DNA of 43,452 bases from Candidatus Auribacter fodinae (lineage in GTDB: Bacteria; Auribacterota; Auribacteria; Auribacterales; Auribacteraceae): positions 1 to 43,452 of the forward strand of contig QZJZ01000007.1 in the NCBI GenBank assembly GCA_003599815.1, written 5' to 3'. Below, in pieces: positions 7,912 to 14,951 of the stretch. Under the pieces are notes generated by a model that was not told the origin of the DNA, did not search any database, and saw only the letters and a list, made by a program, of their open reading frames with translations. Every line of letters begins with the position of its first letter. Positions within the stretch are counted from its first letter, which is position 1. The position numbers were made by a program, and so were the translations under genes.

Positions 7912-8792
7912 TATCTCGGCCTCCTCTGGGCAAGTATATGCAGGACAGATTCCTCGACCGGTTTATCCATCACGATGCGGTGGTATCCGATATCGTTTTG
8001 CCAGCACTGTGTTTTGTAGGCATCGAGGTACTCCGAAACCCTTGCGCGGTAGGCGGTTCGGATACTGTCAGGGTTTGCCTGAATTTCGCCGTCGTATTCG
8101 TCAGGACGGAAACGGGTTGTGCCTCTGTACGGCAGTGACAGTTCGTCCGGATGCACAAGGTGCAGTACTATCAGCTCATGTTTCATGCGGCGTACGTATT
8201 TCAGGTGGCGGAGCACGGAGTCCTGATCGTCAATCAGGTCGGATATGAGCACAATCAGCCCACGCCGTTTGATGTGAGATGCCAGATGCTTCAGCGCCAG
8301 ACAGATATTGGTCGAGGCGGAGGGGACGAGGTTTTCCAGTATGCCCACCATGTGGTGCAGGTGCCCCATGCCGTTGCGAGGCGGGATGTATTTTCCGACC
8401 TCATTACTGAATGTCGCCAGCCCGACGGAATCGCGCTGAGCGAGCATCAGGTAGCTCATGCACACCGCAAGAAACCCGGCGTATGAGAGTTTGGTGTTAT
8501 CTCCTTTGCCGAACGCCATGGATTTGCTGGTATCGACAAGGATATATGATTTCAGGTTTGTGTCTTCCTCAAATTGCTTGATAAAATATTTCCCTGTCCG
8601 CGCGAAAATTTTCCAGTCGATATACCGGATATCGTCGCCTTGAAAATACGACTTGTGTTCGGCGAACTCCACGCTGAACCCTTTGAACGGGCTTTTGTGC
8701 ATGCCGGATATGGTGCCTTCCACGACCAGCCGTGCTTTCAGCTCCAGCCCTTGCAGGCGCGACAACAAAGCAGGGTCAAGATACTTTCTCAA
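7911..8792 (-). CDS. DUF58 domain protein
   Basis: A 293-residue cytoplasmic protein of the DUF58 family. It shows the family signature RYIDWKIFARTGKYFIKQFE (about 56-75) and a VWA-like MIDAS motif DTSKS at 87-91, with a later SDLIDD strand near 190. It has no membrane helix, and its length is usual for the family. The start at 8792 lies inside the end of the moxR gene (17-base overlap), and its end overlaps the BatA-like gene by one base. DUF58 proteins act with MoxR ATPases and BatA-type VWA proteins; the biochemical role is not settled. Confidence 0.92.
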   Translation of the reverse strand: MRKYLDPALLSRLQGLELKARLVVEGTISGMHKSPFKGFSVEFAEHKSYFQGDDIRYIDWKIFARTGKYFIKQFEEDTNLKSYILVDTSKSMAFGKGDNTKLSYAGFLAVCMSYLMLAQRDSVGLATFSNEVGKYIPPRNGMGHLHHMVGILENLVPSASTNICLALKHLASHIKRRGLIVLISDLIDDQDSVLRHLKYVRRMKHELIVLHLVHPDELSLPYRGTTRFRPDEYDGEIQANPDSIRTAYRARVSEYLDAYKTQCWQNDIGYHRIVMDKPVEESVLHILAQRRPR

Positions 8793-9816
8793 GATCGAAG
8801 TTCCTTGCTGATTCTATCAGTGTGTTTATGACCCTGTTTATAGTGACGCCTTCCGCTTCAGCCTGAAAATTGAGTATCACCCGGTGGCGCAGTACCAGCG
8901 GCGCGAGGGCGTCTATATCATCAAGCGTCACGGCATATCGGCCGTCGAGCAGGGCACGGGCTTTGGATCCGAGCACAAGGTACTGGCATGCGCGCGGGCC
9001 TGCTCCCCACTGTATATAATTTTTCAGTGAATGCGGAATATATTCACCCTGGGGGCGAGACATATTTACCAGCAGAACGGCGTATCGTACAATATCCTCA
9101 GCCACAGGCACCTGTTTTACCAACGCCTGTAATGAGAGGATATCGTTCCTGTCGAATACAGGTTTGATTTCGGTTTCTATCGGCGATGTGGTACGGCGTA
9201 CGATTTCCATTTCCTCTTCCGGTGTCGGATAGTCGATAATGACATTCATCATGAACCGGTCCAGCTGTGCTTCAGGGAGCGGGTACGTGCCTTCCTGTTC
9301 TATGGGGTTTTGCGTAGCCAGCACAAAAAACGGTTTTTCGATAGAATGCGTTTTGCCCTGAGCGGTCACCTCGTATTCCTGCATTGCCTGCAGGAGCGCC
9401 GCCTGCGTTTTGGGCGGCGTACGGTTGATTTCATCAGCGAGAACGATATTGGCGAATACCGGCCCTTTTATGAACCGGAACTCCTTCATGCCTGTCTTCA
9501 GGTTATCGGTGATAACATCCGTTCCCGTAATGTCAGCGGGCATTAAATCGGGAGTGAACTGGATACGGCTGAACTCCAACCGCATAAGATCTGCCAGCGT
9601 GTGGATCAGCAGTGTTTTCGCCAGCCCCGGCACCCCTTCAAGGAGAACATGCCCTCCGCATAACAGCGCCCACATCATTTGTGTAAGTATATGTTGTTGT
9701 CCAACAATCCGTTTGCCAAGCTCAGCTGTTAAAAGGGAATACGCTTCATGCGTCCGGGCTATTGCCTGCTGGGCATCGCCGTTGTTCGCGGGGGTATTGC
9801 CTGCTTGATCGATCAC
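8776..9816 (-). CDS. MoxR family AAA+ ATPase
   Basis: A 346-residue AAA+ ATPase. Walker A is GVPGLAKT at 61-68 and Walker B IVLADE at 124-129, followed by the MoxR hallmark INRTPPKTQAALLQAMQE. The C-terminal AAA lid is complete. It starts at GTG 9816, with an AGGAGG ribosome site 8 bases upstream. It is the first gene of the operon that continues through DUF58, BatA-like, VWA and DUF4159 genes, each overlapping the next. MoxR proteins act as chaperones that pull on or remodel partners presented by VWA proteins; the substrate here is unknown. I do not give a specific symbol because several MoxR subfamilies look alike at this level. Confidence 0.95.
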   Translation of the reverse strand: MIDQAGNTPANNGDAQQAIARTHEAYSLLTAELGKRIVGQQHILTQMMWALLCGGHVLLEGVPGLAKTLLIHTLADLMRLEFSRIQFTPDLMPADITGTDVITDNLKTGMKEFRFIKGPVFANIVLADEINRTPPKTQAALLQAMQEYEVTAQGKTHSIEKPFFVLATQNPIEQEGTYPLPEAQLDRFMMNVIIDYPTPEEEMEIVRRTTSPIETEIKPVFDRNDILSLQALVKQVPVAEDIVRYAVLLVNMSRPQGEYIPHSLKNYIQWGAGPRACQYLVLGSKARALLDGRYAVTLDDIDALAPLVLRHRVILNFQAEAEGVTINRVINTLIESARNFDLEKVS

Positions 9817-9942
9817 TGATCTGTCCTCCTGATGGATTATGGTTTATGTACTGCGCTCATCTTATCACAGAGGGTGAACGGATGTCACTGATCGATTGAA
9901 GATATACTGATGAAGATATACTGATTCATCAACAAAATAAAC

Positions 9943-10097
9943 TGAGAGCGATGAAAAAGTTACAAGAGAATGTCATTGCGAAGCCCCAAAGGGGCTGTGG
10001 CAATCTCAGCTCTATTCATTTTGAGATCACCACGTCGCTATCGTTCCTCGTGATGACATCTTAAAAGAGGAACTTAGAATCTTTTTCAGCGCTCCCA
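9943..10097 (+). repeat. 155-bp palindromic repeat with terminal inverted repeats (copy A)
   Basis: The ends TGAGAGCGATGAAAAAG and, inverted, TGGGAGCGCTGAAAAAG match at 15 of 17 positions. Inside are two inverted arms: one opens TGTCATTGCG and carries the hairpin GCCCCAAAGGGGC, the other (read inverted) opens TGTCATCACGAGGA. The middle is an AT-rich spacer. Copy B at 13783 has the same length and differs at about 10 positions by my count. There is no open reading frame of note. It resembles REP- or MITE-like non-autonomous elements. Confidence 0.85.
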
Positions 10098-10383
10098 AAC
10101 TTATCCTTTTGTTTTTACGCAATTAATTGTTTTAAAACTGACAGTAATTTTGTTTCTAAGATAGAGGATAGTGAAATATATTTTATTGAACCGGTTAAAA
10201 TAAATTACATAATTATGTCAAAATAGCTTTACATCTAAATTAATGAAATACCTTTAATCACTTAAATAATGATAGAATAAGTATAAAATAATAAACATAT
10301 GATCAGAAGATGACGAAAATAATAAAAAGAAAGCTTTACTTTTTAAATAAGTTTCGTTATGTTTTCTTTTTGTTAAGAAGAGA
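10098..10383. other. AT-rich intergenic region
   Basis: About 290 bases of very AT-rich, non-coding sequence between the palindromic repeat and the promoter of the XRE gene. It contains a short perfect palindrome AACCGGTT at 10189-10196 and several A or T runs. I see no gene, RNA or array in it. Confidence 0.5.
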
Positions 10384-10413
10384 TTGAGTACATAAAAAGA
10401 TAATAAATATATT
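10384..10413 (+). promoter_or_regulatory. Candidate promoter of the XRE regulator gene
   Basis: TTGAGT at 10384-10389 is followed after 18 bases by TATATT (10408-10413), about 60 bases before the start codon. The surrounding DNA is very AT-rich, so a chance match is possible. Confidence 0.35.
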
Positions 10414-10471
10414 ACATCAGCGTGCACTTTACTGAAACCGCATCAAACACTAAAAAGAAGGATGGTGTAGA

Positions 10472-10705
10472 ATGGCAGTGATGGAAAAAAAGAGAAAGAA
10501 AAGCACAAAAAAGCTTCCGAAACTCCTGTATGATTGCAGAGTCAGCCATAACCTGACCCAACGTGAAGTCGCAGAAGTTTGCGGAGTCACTGAACAGGCT
10601 GTGTCACAGTGGGAACAGGGGTTATGGAGGCCGTCTCCTCGCAATATCCCGAAACTGGAAGAGTTGTTTGAAACAGACCTGAAAACAGCGTATTTCTTAT
10701 CTTAA
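10472..10705 (+). CDS. Small XRE-family helix-turn-helix regulator
   Basis: A 77-residue protein with a lysine-rich N-terminus (residues 5-16) and an HTH_3 domain: NLTQREVAEVCGVTEQAVSQ at about 28-47 is the helix-turn-helix, followed by WEQGLWRPSPRNIPKLEELF. Single-domain proteins of this size bind DNA as small repressors or activators. The target is unknown. An AAGGATGG ribosome site precedes the ATG at 10472. It converges with malate dehydrogenase with only 24 bases between stops. Its long AT-rich upstream region (about 370 bases to the palindromic repeat) is unusual for such a short gene. Confidence 0.85.
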   Translation: MAVMEKKRKKSTKKLPKLLYDCRVSHNLTQREVAEVCGVTEQAVSQWEQGLWRPSPRNIPKLEELFETDLKTAYFLS

Positions 10706-10729
10706 TATAAATGTAAAAGGAAATAAAGG

Positions 10730-11659
10730 TTACGCTTGCTTCAGTAAATCAACGTTTTCCTTAACAATTTTCGCAGAAGCGTGGAGTGCTTGTTTTTCTT
10801 CTTTGGATAAATTCAGTTCGATGATATCAAGCACTCCCGCAGATCCCAGCTTTACAGGCACACCAATACAGACATCATTTAATCCATACTGGCCCGAAAG
10901 CAGTACACTGCAGGGTATAATCCGTTTCTGGTCTTTCACGATCGCTTCAACCATTTCAGCCGCGCCGGATGACGGAGCGTAATACGCGCTTCCGGTTTTA
11001 AGCAGTTTTACTATTTCCGCACCGCCCATTCGGGTACGTTCATTAATCTCTTCTATTTTTTCTGTGGGCAGTAACTCGGTGATAGGTATGCCGCTGACTG
11101 TGGTGTAGCGCGGCAGGGGAACCATTGAGTCACCGTGACCGCCGAGCACCATGGCGTTGATGTCTGGCGGGGCGACATCCAGTTCCATGGCGATGAACGC
11201 GCACATCCGCGCTGAGTCAAGTATACCTGCCATACCGATTACGCGGTGCGGCTCGAAACCGAGCGATTCAATAGCAAGCTGGGTCATTATATCCAGAGGG
11301 TTGGTAACGGTAATGACGATTGAGTCAGGAGCAACGTTAGCCACATTGCGGCAGATGCCTCTGATAATCTCAGCGTTTTTCATAAGCAGGTCTTCGCGGG
11401 TCATACCCGGTTTACGCGCCAGCCCGGCGGTAATGACCACGATATCCGATCCGGCGACATCATCGTACGATGACGTACCGCTGACCATGCCGCAGAACCC
11501 TTCCAGCGTGGATGCCTCGTACATATCAAGCCCCTTGCCCTGAGGTATGCCGTCTATAATATCGAGAAGTACTACATCTCCAAGTTCACGTTCTGCGATC
11601 CTCTGCGCGAGAGTCGCACCTACATTACCACTGCCAATGACAGATATTTTCGCTTTCAT
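10730..11659 (-). CDS. mdh: Malate dehydrogenase, LDH-like type
   Basis: A 309-residue NAD-dependent dehydrogenase that interconverts malate and oxaloacetate. The Rossmann motif GSGNVG is at 9-14, the acidic NAD-ribose residue Asp33 follows, and the substrate-loop arginines are Arg82 and Arg88 in ARKPGMTR, which indicate malate rather than lactate. Arg151 (GILDSAR) and catalytic His175 (GGHGDSM) are present. Length is normal for this class. It stands alone, 112 bases from the histidine kinase upstream, with an extended -10 like promoter motif in that gap. It implies at least a partial TCA cycle. Confidence 0.96.
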   Translation of the reverse strand: MKAKISVIGSGNVGATLAQRIAERELGDVVLLDIIDGIPQGKGLDMYEASTLEGFCGMVSGTSSYDDVAGSDIVVITAGLARKPGMTREDLLMKNAEIIRGICRNVANVAPDSIVITVTNPLDIMTQLAIESLGFEPHRVIGMAGILDSARMCAFIAMELDVAPPDINAMVLGGHGDSMVPLPRYTTVSGIPITELLPTEKIEEINERTRMGGAEIVKLLKTGSAYYAPSSGAAEMVEAIVKDQKRIIPCSVLLSGQYGLNDVCIGVPVKLGSAGVLDIIELNLSKEEKQALHASAKIVKENVDLLKQA

Positions 11660-11713
11660 AGTATCTCCTGTTCATATGGATAGATTTTTTCAGTGTCAGA
11701 ATGTTAGCTACCA

Positions 11714-11724
11714 ATAATACCATA
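11714..11724 (-). promoter_or_regulatory. Extended -10 motif upstream of mdh
   Basis: The minus strand reads TATGGTATTAT, fitting TGn plus a -10 hexamer TATTAT, about 55 bases before the mdh start at 11659. No good -35 is visible. The same TATGGTAT core occurs before nrdR and the sigma factor gene. Confidence 0.35.
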
Positions 11725-11771
11725 CCGTTGAATTTAGAAAAGGATAAAATGTGCGCCGAGACCTGAAAATG

Positions 11772-13004
11772 TTATACAGCCGGGCTGGATAATACCGGAA
11801 GCGTTAAGGATATGGTTGTCCCTTTATCCGGGACGGATTTGATGTCAAAAGAACCCTTATGCTCGTTGATAATTTTTCTTGATATGGGGATACCGAGCCC
11901 GGTTCCTTTTGACCCTTTGGTGCTTACCAGCTTTGACGTCATGATTTTGTCTATTATGTCCTGCGGCATGCCTGCGCCTGTGTCGGAGACTATCACTTCA
12001 ATGCCGTTTTCCGTAGTACATCGCGAGGTGATGCTGATCGCCGCGTCGGTTATGCCCGCACAGGCGTCGAACGAGTTGGACAGCAGGTTGAGCAGTACTC
12101 TGTGCAGTCCCTGCGGGTCAAAATAGGTATCAGGGATTGACGAATCGAGCGAGGTGTAAATTTCTATGTTTTTTTGCGCGGCTTTTTCCCTGACGAGTTC
12201 GTGTAGCTCTTCAATGACTCTGTTGACATTGCCATGCGAGTATGTCGGTTTACGGTCTTTGGAAAACTCAAGCATACTGAGCGCCAGCGCGGAAATGCGG
12301 CCGATACTTTTGTGCACTATGGGCCATTGGCGTTCAACAAGCCTGTAATCCTTATCGCTGGTTATCGTCGAATTAATTATGTATGCTGACCCTTCCAGCG
12401 CGGTCAGGATATTTTTTATGTAATGAGCCAGCCCTGCTACCGTTTCCCCGATAGCGGCGAGACGGCTGTTCGATATGTTTTCCTGTACCAGCTTGACACG
12501 CTCTATTGCCAGCGCGGTATGCTCGGCTATGAGTTCGCCGAGTATCATATCGCGGGCAGTGAAGCCGTCAGGATGATTCTTGTTGACCAGTTCCAGCACG
12601 CCGACTGTTCTGTTTTCAAGGTTGAGCGGCGTGGCGATGATTGATCTGGTCGTGTACTGCACGGACTGGTCTACACGGGCGGCGAAGCGCGGGTCGTCCT
12701 GAATATTGTTCGTAAGAGCCGGTTCGTTATTGGTAAATACCCAGCCGGCGATACCTTCGTCGCGGGCAAGGAATATTTTGTTTAACTGGTCGGATTTGTC
12801 GCCTGTGGAGCAGTAGAATATCAGTTTATCTATCTTTGCGTCATACAGCAGAATCGATGCGCCTTCCACTTCCATTGCTTCTGTACAGAACTGCATGATT
12901 TTGCTGATCAGAGGCTCGTGGTGCAGAGCGGAGTTCATGATTCGGCATAAATTTATTATTATGTGCAGGTCGCTGGGCTGTAACGTGTATGAGGAATTGT
13001 TCAC
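11772..13004 (-). CDS. GAF-domain sensor histidine kinase, cytoplasmic
   Basis: A 410-residue kinase without membrane helices. A GAF sensor domain occupies about 25-172. The phosphoacceptor His194 is in the helix GLAHYIKNIL, followed by a HATPase domain: N-box LLNLLSNSFDA near 304-314, G1 DTGAGM at 341-346 and G2 GSKGTGLG near 364-371. The upstream GT2 gene ends 4 bases inside this start (ATGA), so both come from one message. No response regulator is nearby, so the partner must be encoded elsewhere. The GAF ligand is unknown. Confidence 0.93.
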   Translation of the reverse strand: MNNSSYTLQPSDLHIIINLCRIMNSALHHEPLISKIMQFCTEAMEVEGASILLYDAKIDKLIFYCSTGDKSDQLNKIFLARDEGIAGWVFTNNEPALTNNIQDDPRFAARVDQSVQYTTRSIIATPLNLENRTVGVLELVNKNHPDGFTARDMILGELIAEHTALAIERVKLVQENISNSRLAAIGETVAGLAHYIKNILTALEGSAYIINSTITSDKDYRLVERQWPIVHKSIGRISALALSMLEFSKDRKPTYSHGNVNRVIEELHELVREKAAQKNIEIYTSLDSSIPDTYFDPQGLHRVLLNLLSNSFDACAGITDAAISITSRCTTENGIEVIVSDTGAGMPQDIIDKIMTSKLVSTKGSKGTGLGIPISRKIINEHKGSFDIKSVPDKGTTISLTLPVLSSPAV

Positions 13005-13738
13005 CGCTGTGCCTTCTCCCTGACTGTGATAGTATTTCCTGCCAGATTTTTACGCAGGATAAGCAGGTCTTTGAAGCACCGCAGGCATATGGACGTCAGC
13101 CTGAACCCGGCGATGGATGTCCTGCCTGTACTGCGAGGGTAATGCGTCACGGCAACCTCTTTCATGCGCACGCCGTAAAAAGACGCGGCGAGGCAGAGCA
13201 TTATAGATGGCGCGAACGCTTTTTTGTCCACCACCTTCAGGAGCGTGTCGAGTGTTGACTTGCGGTATATTCTGAACGGGCAGTTCATGTCTTTCAGTGC
13301 CACATGAAACAGCATTCTTCCCGACAACCGAACCATAGCGGTGATGAATTTGCGATGCGGCGGGTCGTGCCGCTCTGCGCGGTATCCCGTGACAATATCG
13401 TGCTGGTCAATAAACGGGTATAGTTTCCAGAATTCGCGCGGGTCGTGCTGGTAATCGCTGTCCGTATGGAATACAAACTCGTTTTTCGCCAGTTCGAGTC
13501 CGAGGCGCAACGCCGCGCCGTGCCCTGAATTAACGGATGTTTTTGCTATTTTCAGTTTCGGTAATTCTTTGGAAAGGTTTTTCAGTATAAGCGGTGTGTT
13601 GTCGGTGCTCCAGTCATCGACAATAATAAGTTCTGCGTGGTCAACTTTTCTGACTATTTCATCATAATAATCCCGAACACTTTTTTCGATGATACCTTCC
13701 TCGTTGTACGCCGGCATTACAATTGAAACAGATTGCAT
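13001..13738 (-). CDS. Family 2 glycosyltransferase, DPM1-like
   Basis: A 245-residue GT-A fold enzyme. MPAYNEE at 8-14, the nucleotide-sugar motif DDWSTD at 41-46, and the metal-binding DSD at 93-95 within HTDSDYQHDP are all present. There are no obvious C-terminal membrane helices. Such enzymes usually move a sugar from a nucleotide donor onto polyprenyl phosphate or a glycan. It is translationally coupled to the histidine kinase downstream (ATGA overlap). A 155-bp palindromic repeat begins about 45 bases upstream of the start. The donor and acceptor cannot be told from sequence. Confidence 0.92.
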   Translation of the reverse strand: MQSVSIVMPAYNEEGIIEKSVRDYYDEIVRKVDHAELIIVDDWSTDNTPLILKNLSKELPKLKIAKTSVNSGHGAALRLGLELAKNEFVFHTDSDYQHDPREFWKLYPFIDQHDIVTGYRAERHDPPHRKFITAMVRLSGRMLFHVALKDMNCPFRIYRKSTLDTLLKVVDKKAFAPSIMLCLAASFYGVRMKEVAVTHYPRSTGRTSIAGFRLTSICLRCFKDLLILRKNLAGNTITVREKAQR

Positions 13739-13782
13739 ATAACCTTAATCCTATCGTTAATACGGTTGTGCACATATCAATT

Positions 13783-13937
13783 TGAGAGCGATTAAAGAGT
13801 CACAAGAGAATGTCATTGCGAAGCCCCAAAGGGGCTGTGGCAATCTCAGCTCTATTTATTTTGAGATCACCGCGTCGCTAACGCTCCTCGTGATGACATC
13901 TTAAAAGAGGAGCTTAGAATCTTTTTCTGCACTCCCA
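13783..13937 (+). repeat. 155-bp palindromic repeat (copy B)
   Basis: Same length and structure as copy A (9943), with about 10 base differences. The two arms with the GCCCCAAAGGGGC hairpin on one side and GCGTCGCTAACGCTC on the other are kept. The right terminal repeat, inverted, reads TGGGAGTGCAGAAAAAG. It lies between the GT2 gene start and the end of the TPR-like gene. Confidence 0.85.
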
Positions 13938-13956
13938 ATTTATGTATTGTACACAA

Positions 13957-14835
13957 TTAGAAGAGATCTTCGATAGAAAAATTATTCATATAATAATTTT
14001 GCGCTTTGATAAATGATTCCTGATTCCAGATGGCCTTTGGGGTAATTGTGTCCAGTTTTGCCCGTATTTCTTTCAGTTCCTTCTTGTGCCCGGGATTGAA
14101 TTTCAGCTTCTGGTTGAAAAGTATTCCGTCATGCGGGTCATTCAGGATGACAAACGTATAATCCTGTTGAGACAGAAGCTTCAAAAGCCAATGCCCTGCG
14201 TTGCTGAGGTCACGGAACGAAGCGGGGCAGGCGTCTACATTGATAATTGTTTCACTGATATACAAATTGCCTTTCGGCAGGGTAATCAGGACATACACGC
14301 CAACCACGGGGCCGTCCGGAGTTTCCATGAAATTAAACCGCACATCCATCGGCGCGTTGAGGAAATCCTCGCGCTGGAGATTGGATTTCTCCAGATGGCG
14401 GAACATGCACACAATCCGGCGCATGCCATGACGGACAGAGGCCAGCAGTGTCCCTCCATACGGCAACTGGCAGAGTTCTTCCGGGAGCTCTTTCTGGTCT
14501 TCATGCCATGACGGGTAGAAGAACGGGGCAAACCATCTTTGCGGGTCAGCCATAACTCCAGCTATCTCAACATACTGCGGAAATTTCTTAGCGATTTTTT
14601 CTATTTCCTTGAAACCTGATTTACCCATACCGCTCGCCAGTTTGGAACAGATCAGCCAGTAATGAAATTCTGGGTTATCCGGTTCGATTTCCAGTGCCTG
14701 CAATAACAGAAACTCCATTTTTTTCATGGTGGTATTAGACGATTCCACACTCATGTAATCCCCATGAATTTTGGAGATGATTTCTTCATCAGCAAGCTGA
14801 CCGGCTTGTTTAATATAGTCTTCCGCTTTTATCAT
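13957..14835 (-). CDS. Hypothetical protein with an N-terminal TPR-like segment
   Basis: A 292-residue soluble protein. The first 110 residues contain helical repeats of TPR character, such as LLLQALEIEPDNPEFHYWLI. The rest has a mixed alpha-beta region with a GPVVGVYVLITLPKGNLYIS strand that I do not recognise. The start at 14835 is chosen because a GAGG ribosome site lies 7 bases upstream; the earlier ATG at 14916 falls on the -35 box of a good promoter (14889-14916). No signal peptide is evident in this version. The function is unknown. Confidence 0.8.
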   Translation of the reverse strand: MIKAEDYIKQAGQLADEEIISKIHGDYMSVESSNTTMKKMEFLLLQALEIEPDNPEFHYWLICSKLASGMGKSGFKEIEKIAKKFPQYVEIAGVMADPQRWFAPFFYPSWHEDQKELPEELCQLPYGGTLLASVRHGMRRIVCMFRHLEKSNLQREDFLNAPMDVRFNFMETPDGPVVGVYVLITLPKGNLYISETIINVDACPASFRDLSNAGHWLLKLLSQQDYTFVILNDPHDGILFNQKLKFNPGHKKELKEIRAKLDTITPKAIWNQESFIKAQNYYMNNFSIEDLF

Positions 14836-14888
14836 GGCATATCCTCGCGAGGGTTGGCTGTTGTCCGAATTTACCCAGTATCTAATTA

Positions 14889-14916
14889 ATTGTAGCGGGA
14901 ACAGAAAAATCGTCAA
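14889..14916 (-). promoter_or_regulatory. Sigma70-type promoter of the TPR-like gene
   Basis: Minus-strand TTGACG (14911-14916), a 16-base spacer and TACAAT (14889-14894), 55 bases before the chosen start codon. This placement supports the start at 14835 over 14916. Confidence 0.55.
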
Positions 14917-14951
14917 GGACGATTAGCGTTGCTGGTACAAAATATACCCGT

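Noticed and set aside
9943..10097. CRISPR repeat unit
   Set aside because: Copies are about 155 bp, several kilobases apart, in both orientations and without spacers.
13001..13738. Two-component response regulator partner for the histidine kinase
   Set aside because: The overlapping gene is a GT2 enzyme with DDWSTD and DSD motifs, not a receiver domain.
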